A DNA stretch of 64,000 bases. Origin: UBA12018 sp051656605. GTDB lineage: Bacteria > Bacteroidota > Bacteroidia > Bacteroidales > CAMTPD01. The translations under genes and the position numbers were made by a program. Positions within the stretch are counted from its first letter, which is position 1; each line of letters begins with the position of its first letter. Shown here one piece after another: positions 28,515 through 35,078 of this stretch. The stretch lies in NCBI GenBank assembly GCA_051656605.1, contig JBOGCF010000019.1:30300-94299 (forward strand), in the 5' to 3' direction. A model generated the notes under the pieces. The model saw only the letters and a list, made by a program, of their open reading frames with translations. It had not been told where the DNA came from and searched no databases.

Positions 28515-28997
28515 TTACTTTTTAGTTGGTTTGGTCTTTGTGATGTTTTTAATATCGTCTAGCGTCATATTGCCCAGCAGTTGTATTACCATAAATTCAG
28601 TTGGTTCATTTACAACCATAACAAATTCTTGAAACAGACTATTCGATTTGTTCTTCTTTACAAAGAAGTCTACATTATCACCACTGTCTTTTACTTGCAT
28701 CAGTAATTCATAGTTCTGGTCTTTACCAAAATGCTCAGAGTCTTTGATTAGTTGCTCTGTTATAGAAGTGTCAGAAGAACTCAATATGTAGATGCCTGTG
28801 AGTTTGGAAAGGATATTTGAGATATCTATGTTGTCTGACTTTACATCAAATGAAGGCATCATTTCGAGCAAGGCTTGAGATACATAGACGGAGGTAACAC
28901 CCTTCTTTCCCGAATACTTTTTGTACAAGTCGTTTTGGGCAGAAAGAGACGGGAGTGAGCAGAGTGCTATAAGCAGGAATAATATTTGTCGTTTCAT
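28515..28997 (-). CDS. DUF4252-type secreted protein
   Basis: A 160-residue protein with a cleavable signal peptide ending SLSAQ and a DUF4252-like body (YSGKKGVTSVYVSQALLEMMP, then GIYILSSSDTS and FVMVVNEPTEFMVIQLLGNMTLDDI). It is the last gene of a four-gene minus-strand operon with a sigma factor and an anti-sigma-like protein. A related protein is encoded at the operon start. DUF4252 proteins are often linked to ECF sigma factors in Bacteroidota; the molecular role is not known. Confidence 0.82.
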   Translation of the reverse strand: MKRQILFLLIALCSLPSLSAQNDLYKKYSGKKGVTSVYVSQALLEMMPSFDVKSDNIDISNILSKLTGIYILSSSDTSITEQLIKDSEHFGKDQNYELLMQVKDSGDNVDFFVKKNKSNSLFQEFVMVVNEPTEFMVIQLLGNMTLDDIKNITKTKPTKK

Positions 28998-29004
28998 GAT
29001 GAAG

Positions 29005-29541
29005 CTATTTTTGTTGTTTGTCTATTTCAAATTGTTGATTCAATACCTTGTTGGCCTTTTCAAGTTCAGCCTTCGATTGCTGCACCTGATCAATACCGGC
29101 ATTGAGCTTGGTCGAGACCAAAGCCAGAGCTTGTCGGGTTTGCTCATAAAGCTTTTCAGCGTTTTGAGCTTCTGTTTGCATTGCAATTGCTTGTGCATTC
29201 TGACGATGCTCCGTATAAACGACGATGGAAACAATCGCAACGAGTGCGGCAGCAATACTAGCCCAAGTGGCAAACATTGCTCGTTGGCGCGGAAGGGCAG
29301 TTTTACGCGGCATCGCTTCTTTGTCGAGGCAGTCGATCATGGAAGCGAGACGTGATTCAAGATCATGTGGAACCTCGATCGTATCCTTTGTATGCAGTGC
29401 AAGAAACAACGCTTTCTCTTTTTCAAGATGAGGCGGAACCGTTTCGTTGGTGAAGTAATCAAGTAATTGCTTCTCTTCGTCGAGTGTCGTATCACCGTCG
29501 TAATACTTTTGAATGAGAAGATCTATATTATTGCGGTTCAT
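29005..29541 (-). CDS. Putative anti-sigma factor
   Basis: A 178-residue single-pass membrane protein. The N-terminal cytoplasmic part (LLIQKYYDGDTTLDEEKQLLDYF) resembles the zinc-free anti-sigma domain of Bacteroidota regulators. A transmembrane helix lies near residues 90-108, and the periplasmic tail is a long coiled-coil-like helix (about 115-178). It overlaps the sigma factor gene by 14 bases, which supports the pairing. The identification rests on length, topology and context. Confidence 0.78.
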   Translation of the reverse strand: MNRNNIDLLIQKYYDGDTTLDEEKQLLDYFTNETVPPHLEKEKALFLALHTKDTIEVPHDLESRLASMIDCLDKEAMPRKTALPRQRAMFATWASIAAALVAIVSIVVYTEHRQNAQAIAMQTEAQNAEKLYEQTRQALALVSTKLNAGIDQVQQSKAELEKANKVLNQQFEIDKQQK

Positions 29542-30043
29542 AGCAATTCAGCTTTTTAAATTGTTCTTGTACTTTTTTTCTTGCCCTCGAAAGGAGCACT
29601 CGTATATTAACAGCACTAAGACCGGTAATGTGTTCGATTTCTTCCACACTGCACTCTTTGAGATGTCGCAGTTGCATTACCTGTTTTTGCTGCTCGGGCA
29701 ATTGATGGATAAGCTGTTTCACATGCCGCAGATCGTCGGTTGTTTCGTACGATTCCGATAAGTCGGCCGACGCCTGTTCGTGCATGCTGCTTAGCTCATT
29801 CCTGCCTGTCTGAAAAGACGCACTCTTGATGCGGTCGAGACAAAGGTTGCGAATCATCTTCACGGCAAAGGCTTCAATGTTGGCAATTGCCTCGAGATCT
29901 TCTTTTCGTTCCCATAGTTTCAAGTAAGCCTCTTGTACCATGTCTTCGGCCTCGTCTTTACGTTCGAGGTAATGGAATGCTATGCAGTACAATTTTCGAT
30001 GAAATGGAAGCAATCGTTTCTTAAACGTATCGGCATTCATCAT
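29528..30043 (-). CDS. ECF-type RNA polymerase sigma factor
   Basis: A 171-residue sigma-70 family protein. Region 2 is at about 12-75 (LYCIAFHYLERKDEAEDMVQEAYLKLWE) and region 4 at about 115-165 (LPEQQKQVMQLRHLKECSVEEIEHITGLSAVNIRVLLSRARKKV). It lies between a DUF4252 gene (ATGA overlap) and an anti-sigma-like gene. The operon is probably autoregulated, but I see no promoter I could assign to this sigma. Confidence 0.92.
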   Translation of the reverse strand: MMNADTFKKRLLPFHRKLYCIAFHYLERKDEAEDMVQEAYLKLWERKEDLEAIANIEAFAVKMIRNLCLDRIKSASFQTGRNELSSMHEQASADLSESYETTDDLRHVKQLIHQLPEQQKQVMQLRHLKECSVEEIEHITGLSAVNIRVLLSRARKKVQEQFKKLNCYEPQ

Positions 30044-30519
30044 TTCTTCTTTTCTGTATACTTGATTACATATTCCATGTATTTTTTCAAGTCCATGTTT
30101 CCCTTTAATCGAACTAGTAAAACGTCTTCACCACTTAGAATAATAATCATATCCTTAATGACTTTGTCGTTGCATTTCGCTAATACCCTAATGTTGTCGT
30201 CTTCTGTCTTTACTTGAGCCAATTCTTTGTATTTTGTGTCGAGTAAAGAGTCTGCGTCGAGACGGAATTGACTTTGTGTCTCTTTAGAGCAATCGCTAAG
30301 ATCCACCATACGAAGACTATTTATGGATCTCACTATACGAGCTTCTTTATATCTAGCCGATATGATTAGTCCTGATAGCTTCATGATCGGATACCCGAGA
30401 CGAACATTAAATGCATTGTCTGCCTTTTTGTACTTAGCAAACATACCTTCTACGTCTATGGCCTTCGCTTGCATGAAGCAAAGCATTACAAATGTTAGTA
30501 TAAGACTTATCTTTTTCAT
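30040..30519 (-). CDS. DUF4252-type secreted protein
   Basis: A 159-residue protein with a signal peptide ending near residue 20 (MQAKAID) and a body with the same layout as the 160-residue DUF4252 protein at the other end of the operon (ILSGEDVLLVRLKGNMDLKKYMEYV near the C terminus). It is the first gene of the operon and overlaps the sigma factor start by four bases. Confidence 0.8.
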   Translation of the reverse strand: MKKISLILTFVMLCFMQAKAIDVEGMFAKYKKADNAFNVRLGYPIMKLSGLIISARYKEARIVRSINSLRMVDLSDCSKETQSQFRLDADSLLDTKYKELAQVKTEDDNIRVLAKCNDKVIKDMIIILSGEDVLLVRLKGNMDLKKYMEYVIKYTEKKK

Positions 30520-30801
30520 GTCTTTAATGTATTAGTATATTTCAGTTGGTCTATCTGCGTCGCGCCGAAGATGTACTTCTGTATGCAAGACGATCATTCC
30601 CTGTTTTTGTTACACCCATGGTGCAAAAAAGATGGGATGAATGTACATATAGCCGATCATCTTCTCTTAATTCTTAGTGAATAAACACTAAAAATAGAAC
30701 AATATCAAACGCAAAACTTTTCTATAAACAACAGGGTGTCGTTTATGTGGTTGAAAACCTTGTATTTAATGTTCGTAATACCTATTTCTTTTCATTGTAA
30801 T

Positions 30802-30861
30802 ATGGATTTAAATTGGAAGAGCGAACTTGGCGACATGATTCTGAAATCGAATATTCTTTAA
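30802..30861 (+). CDS. Possible 19-residue peptide, doubtful
   Basis: ATG at 30802 opens a frame reading MDLNWKSELGDMILKSNIL and ending at TAA 30859-30861. It is followed 28 bases later by a terminator-like hairpin, which is why I list it: a short frame plus terminator can mark a small transcript or an attenuator. There is no clear promoter or ribosome site, and it may be chance. Confidence 0.2.
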   Translation: MDLNWKSELGDMILKSNIL

Positions 30862-30889
30862 ATGGTATAATATAAATAAATTAAACTGG

Positions 30890-30921
30890 GCCGGATCGGG
30901 AGATTCGGCTTTGTTGTTTTT
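30890..30921 (+). terminator. Terminator-like hairpin in intergenic DNA
   Basis: GCCGGATC pairs with GATTCGGC with one G-U pair around a 4-base loop, followed by TTTGTTGTTTTT. No gene of normal size ends here on the plus strand, so it may end a small RNA or an attenuated leader. Confidence 0.55.
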
Positions 30922-31045
30922 AATCCCTGTGTGTAGGTTCTCCCTTCTCCCTTTACCTTGAGGCTCTTCGCCACGGTTGATATAGTGGGGCTCGATATTG
31001 ATTAGTGATATGATATGCATACGTTAGTTTCCGTTTTCGTGAGTG

Positions 31046-31077
31046 TTAAGCTTAGACAGGTACGTGTCTAAGTTTAA
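31046..31077. repeat. Solo palindromic repeat (TTAAGCTTAGACA type)
   Basis: A 32-bp inverted repeat: TTAAGCTTAGACA and TGTCTAAGTTTAA (one mismatch) around GGTACG. The same arms form the termini of the 100-bp element at 52628-52727. It is therefore a dispersed palindromic family rather than a one-off terminator. Confidence 0.7.
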
Positions 31078-31274
31078 TTGTTACAATGCCGAAGTTTAGG
31101 CAATGCGATATGTCTGTTAATCTACTACATATGGAGTGATTACATTTTTATAACAATGTTATTACAGCTCTTTTGCAGAAAATACATTTATTTTGTAGTG
31201 TCGATTGCGGTATCAGCTCCGTTGCAAAACGAAGAGGCTTGCCGCCGTCACGGTTTATTTGAAAACGTTATTTA

Positions 31275-31358
31275 GGGGTGCTTTTGTTTCCTTCCATTGG
31301 GCGCAAAGGCTGAGATTATACCCTTCGAACCTGCGCGGGTAATGCCGCGAATGGAAAA
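31275..31358 (+). ncRNA. TPP riboswitch (THI element)
   Basis: The conserved core is plain: GGGGTGC, then GGCTGAGATTATACCC, then TTCGAACCTG, GGGTAATGCCGCG. GGGGT pairs with ACCC (P2), GCTTTTG with CAAAGGC (P3), and GCGCGGG/CTGC-type pairing supports P4/P5. The outer stem P1 appears weak (ATTT with AAAT). It lies about 120 bases before a TonB-dependent receptor gene followed by PnuT-like and thiamine pyrophosphokinase genes, so thiamine pyrophosphate should repress this operon. Confidence 0.95.
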
Positions 31359-31478
31359 ATATGTATGCAGAAGTGCGCCTATCTATCATTTCAAATAGTA
31401 AACCGGTTGGTAAGAAGCTTTCCCTTTTTTCATAGAGATCGCTTCACCCGTAACTAGTTTAAACGCAATTTTGAAACA

Positions 31479-33680
31479 ATGAAAGGCAAAACTTCTTTAG
31501 CTTTGGGATTTATATTCTCAGTAGCACTACAAACACTAAACGCGCAGAACTCACTACCCGATTCTCTTCAGAACATCCGCAACATCAAGCTGGATGAGGT
31601 TGTCGTAACCGCTATCACAGCATCGAAAGAAACCCCTGTTGCTTATACAAACGTATCGAAAGAGGAAGTTGGCAAACGCAACTTCGGTAAAGATATTCCT
31701 CACCTTTTGTCACAAACTCCGTCTGTAATTGTTACCTCCGATGCCGGAACCGGAATTGGTTATACCGGATTCAGGGTGCGTGGTACGGATGCAAACCGCA
31801 TCAACATTACTGTAAACGGGGTGCCTGTAAATGACTCTGAGTCGCATACGGTGTTTTGGGTAAATATGCCCGACTTTGCCTCGTCTGTCGAAAACGTGCA
31901 GATACAGCGCGGCGCGGGCACGTCGACCAATGGCGCTGCTGCCTTCGGAGCAACCGTTTCGATGCAGACTTTGGGCCTACAGTCGAAGCCATACGCAGAG
32001 GTTTCTTCGTCTGCCGGATCGTATAACACCTTTAAGAATACATTTATGGGTGGTACGGGGTTGATCAACGATCACTTTGTTTTCGACGCTCGCTATACAA
32101 AGATCAGTAGCGATGGTTTCATAGACCGCGCCTCGGCCAATATGGATTCGTATTATGCTTCTGCGGCGTATTACGGACAAACAACCAAGTTGAAGTTTCA
32201 GACTTTCGGAAGTAAGGAAAAGACTTATCAGGCCTGGACGGGTATTCCTTCCTACATGCTCGATGAGAATCGTACCTACAACCCATGTGGTGAATACGTA
32301 GAAAATGGAGAGACGAAGTATTACGACAACCAAACGGACAATTATAATCAGCAACATTATCACTTGATGCTTACGCAGTTGTTGGGCAACGGCTGGGACT
32401 TGAACGCGACGCTGCACTATACGCGTGGTAAAGGATACTACGAAGACTACAAGGCCGACGCGAAGTTTAGTTCCTACAAGCTTCCTTCGTTTATTGATGC
32501 AGAGGGACAAGAGGTGAAGCGTTCTGACTTGGTGCGCCGCAAGTGGCTCGATAATCATTTCTACGGAGTAGTGGCAAACACCACCTATACGGCCGATAGA
32601 TTGCAACTAACAATGGGAGCGGCTGCCAGCCGTTACAATGGCGATCACTTCGGTAAAGTAATTTGGGCAAAGAATGTACAAAACTTGCCGGTAGACCATG
32701 AGTATTACAGAAGCAAGGGCGACAAAACCGATTACAATGCTTTTGCGAAGGCAAACATTCATTTGCTAGATGGCCTTAACGGGTATGTGGATCTTCAATA
32801 CCGTGGTATTCACTATACGATCAAGGGTGAAGATGATAAGGCGGGCATGCTCGACATTACCAAAAACTATAACTTCTTTAATCCGAAGGTGGGATTAAAC
32901 TATACGATCAACGAGAAGCACAGCACGTATGCTTCGTTTGCGGTGGCAAACAGGGAGCCTAACCGCAACAACTTTACAGAGGCTGCGGCAAACGAGCGTC
33001 CTACGCACGAGACGCTTTATGACTACGAAGCGGGATATAAGTTTGCATCGCCGATTTTCCAGGCGGGCGTAAACATGTATTACATGGACTATACCAACCA
33101 GTTGATTCTTACAGGAAAGATCAGCGAGATTGGGGAGGCGCTTACTTCTAACATCAAAGATAGTTACCGCATGGGTATCGAGTTGAGCGCGGCAGTGCAG
33201 CCCTTGAGCTGGTTACACTGGTCGGGTAACGCTACCTTTAGCCGCAACCGCATCAAGAACTTTACCGAGTTTGTGGATGATTGGGATACGGGCGAGCAAC
33301 GCGAACAATACCTGGGAGACGTGAACATCGCGTTTTCGCCGGATGTTATCGCTAACAGTAACTTTACGTTTATATACAAAAACTTCGACGCTTCTTTCAT
33401 GTCTACGTATGTTGGCAAGCAATATATCGACAACACTTCGAGCAATGATCGCAAAATAAATCCTTACTTTGTAAATAACTTACAACTGGGATATACGTTT
33501 AAGCCGTCGTTTATGAAAGAGATCAGAGTGGATTTTGCCGTAAACAATATCTTCAACGCGAAATACGAAACCAATGCGTGGGTATATTCATACTACGAAG
33601 GTGGCGAGCGCAAGAAAGACGATGGCTACTTTACCCAAGCGGGAACTAACATGATGGGGCGCGTGGTATTGCGTTTCTGA
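31479..33680 (+). CDS. TonB-dependent outer-membrane receptor, thiamine uptake
   Basis: A 733-residue protein with a signal peptide ending near residue 22 (TLNAQ). It carries a TonB-box/plug start (LDEVVVTAI near 37), a plug domain with VRGTDANRINITVNGVPVNDSESH, a 22-strand barrel, and a C-terminal Phe (VVLRF). It has no SusC-type N-terminal extension. The TPP riboswitch upstream and the two thiamine genes downstream identify the probable substrate as thiamine or a derivative. That assignment follows from context, as in the described Bacteroides thiamine operon. Confidence 0.9.
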   Translation: MKGKTSLALGFIFSVALQTLNAQNSLPDSLQNIRNIKLDEVVVTAITASKETPVAYTNVSKEEVGKRNFGKDIPHLLSQTPSVIVTSDAGTGIGYTGFRVRGTDANRINITVNGVPVNDSESHTVFWVNMPDFASSVENVQIQRGAGTSTNGAAAFGATVSMQTLGLQSKPYAEVSSSAGSYNTFKNTFMGGTGLINDHFVFDARYTKISSDGFIDRASANMDSYYASAAYYGQTTKLKFQTFGSKEKTYQAWTGIPSYMLDENRTYNPCGEYVENGETKYYDNQTDNYNQQHYHLMLTQLLGNGWDLNATLHYTRGKGYYEDYKADAKFSSYKLPSFIDAEGQEVKRSDLVRRKWLDNHFYGVVANTTYTADRLQLTMGAAASRYNGDHFGKVIWAKNVQNLPVDHEYYRSKGDKTDYNAFAKANIHLLDGLNGYVDLQYRGIHYTIKGEDDKAGMLDITKNYNFFNPKVGLNYTINEKHSTYASFAVANREPNRNNFTEAAANERPTHETLYDYEAGYKFASPIFQAGVNMYYMDYTNQLILTGKISEIGEALTSNIKDSYRMGIELSAAVQPLSWLHWSGNATFSRNRIKNFTEFVDDWDTGEQREQYLGDVNIAFSPDVIANSNFTFIYKNFDASFMSTYVGKQYIDNTSSNDRKINPYFVNNLQLGYTFKPSFMKEIRVDFAVNNIFNAKYETNAWVYSYYEGGERKKDDGYFTQAGTNMMGRVVLRF

Positions 33681-33694
33681 TAACAAGAATTTAT

Positions 33695-34297
33695 ATGGAT
33701 CAAATACTTGAGTATTTTGGTGTACTAACAGGGTTGCTTTATCTCTTTTTGGAGATAAAGCAACACCGTTTTATGTGGGTCGTGGGGTTTGTAACCTCGT
33801 TGATCTATGTCTTTGTGTTTTATAACTCGAAGTTCTATGCCGATATGGGATTGAACATATACTATGTTTTGATTAGTATCTACGGCTTTATTGCTTGGTA
33901 TCGTGAAAACAAACGTGCGGAGGTTTCGAGTAAAACAGATGAAAGCGAACCGCTGTTGTTTCAGCATCTGCGTGCACGTGTATTGCTGGGAGTTACGGGG
34001 GCTTTCGTGGCTATCTACGCAATCTTGGCTTACGGCCTCGATCACTTTACCGACTCACCGATGCCATATGGTGACGCGCTTACTACGTCGCTGGGCATTG
34101 TGGCTACGTGGATGCTTGCACGACGCATTATCGAGCATTGGTTGTTTTGGATCGGTATCAACGCTATTTGCGTGTACTTGTACATAAAGCGCGGATTGCA
34201 TCCGACGGCTTTTCTTTATTTTTGCTACATGGTATTGGCCGTGGTGGGATACTTCAACTGGAAGAAGAAAGGGACTTATAAAGATCTTGACGCATGA
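33695..34297 (+). CDS. pnuT: PnuC-family inner-membrane transporter, PnuT-like (thiamine)
   Basis: A 200-residue membrane protein with about seven helices. PnuC-family features include LYLFLEIKQHRFMWVVGFVTSLIYVFVFYNSKFYAD near the start, and YGFIAWYR and WLFWIGINAICVYLYIKRG later. PnuT is the family branch that carries thiamine. Its position between the outer-membrane receptor (14 bases upstream) and thiamine pyrophosphokinase (ATGA overlap), under a TPP riboswitch, supports that branch over the nicotinamide riboside one. Confidence 0.9.
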   Translation: MDQILEYFGVLTGLLYLFLEIKQHRFMWVVGFVTSLIYVFVFYNSKFYADMGLNIYYVLISIYGFIAWYRENKRAEVSSKTDESEPLLFQHLRARVLLGVTGAFVAIYAILAYGLDHFTDSPMPYGDALTTSLGIVATWMLARRIIEHWLFWIGINAICVYLYIKRGLHPTAFLYFCYMVLAVVGYFNWKKKGTYKDLDA

Positions 34298-34941
34298 TGC
34301 ATGAAATGGATATAAAGGAGATTACGTGTGCCGTGGTGGCGAATGGTGCTTTTCCCGAAAACGAAGCGGTGGTAAAGCGACTGGCCGGGGCGCAGTTTAT
34401 TATTGCTTGCGATGGTGCGGCAATGAAGTTATTGGCACACGGTATTATGCCTGATGCGATTGTGGGCGATCTTGACAGTGTAGACGAGGAATTGCGACAG
34501 TCGTTTGTGGGAGAGGTGTATTGCAATCCCGATCAGGAGATTAATGATTTGACAAAAGCGTTGCTTTTTGCGCAGGATAAAGGTTACCGCGAGGTTGCCG
34601 TATTTGGCGCTACGGGACTGCGCGAGGATCATGCGTTGGGGAATATTTCATTGCTCGGCGAGCATAGTCATCGCTTTGCCTGCTTGCAAATGGAAACGGA
34701 TTACGGTGTTTTTAATGCCATCAAAAGGAATACTTCTTTTTCGTCTTTCCGCGGCCAACAGGTGTCGATCTTTTCCCTCAATACCGAGGTTGCGATCACG
34801 GTAAGCGGACTTCGCTTTCCGATTGTCGACAGGCGCCTGACTTCGTGGTGGCAAGGTACGCTCAACGAAGCAACGGATACCCGCTTTTCAATTCAGGTAT
34901 CCGGCTCAGATGCTTTGGTGATTGTCTTCCGTAACTATTGA
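34294..34941 (+). CDS. Thiamine pyrophosphokinase
   Basis: A 215-residue cytoplasmic enzyme that converts thiamine and ATP to thiamine pyrophosphate, trapping imported vitamin. Motifs include VVANGAFP, ACDGAAMKLLAHGIMPDAIVGDLDSVDEE, NPDQEINDLTKALLFA and GATGLREDHALGN, which together make the Mg-ATP and catalytic site. The start overlaps the PnuT stop by four bases; two further Met codons lie within the first five residues. It is the last gene of the riboswitch-controlled operon. Confidence 0.95.
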   Translation: MMHEMDIKEITCAVVANGAFPENEAVVKRLAGAQFIIACDGAAMKLLAHGIMPDAIVGDLDSVDEELRQSFVGEVYCNPDQEINDLTKALLFAQDKGYREVAVFGATGLREDHALGNISLLGEHSHRFACLQMETDYGVFNAIKRNTSFSSFRGQQVSIFSLNTEVAITVSGLRFPIVDRRLTSWWQGTLNEATDTRFSIQVSGSDALVIVFRNY

Positions 34942-35007
34942 AGCTTTATTATTTGTCTGCCAGGAACGATTAATCTGAAATGTAAAGTTTATAATATAAG
35001 GAAATAG

Positions 35008-35040
35008 TGAGCCCACTATGAGCCCACTATGAGCCCACTT
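35008..35040. repeat. Three tandem copies of an 11-bp unit
   Basis: TGAGCCCACTA occurs three times head to tail (35008-35018, 35019-35029, and 35030-35040 with a final T). It lies between the convergent thiamine pyrophosphokinase and DUF4838 genes, where I otherwise see no terminator. An 11-bp period is close to one helical turn. Confidence 0.8.
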
Positions 35041-35078
35041 AATCGTTTTGATGAATATCGAATTGTATTCTTGACTTA

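Larger units (their letters stand above)
30520..31274. other. Intergenic region between the ECF operon and the TPP riboswitch
   Basis: No gene of normal size is supported here. The stretch contains a possible 19-codon frame (30802-30861), a terminator-like hairpin (30890-30921) and a palindromic repeat (31046-31077), described separately. It must also hold the promoters of the ECF operon (minus) and of the thiamine operon (plus), but I could not identify clear -33/-7 pairs. Confidence 0.5.

Noticed and set aside
30808..31020. A 70-codon minus-strand frame in the ECF/riboswitch intergenic region
   Set aside because: No signal, domain or likely start site, a composition unlike the neighbouring genes, and overlap with a terminator-like hairpin on the other strand.
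31172..31195. TTTG plus TATTTTG as the promoter of the thiamine operon
   Set aside because: The spacer is only about 13 bases and the second box lacks one position of the consensus.
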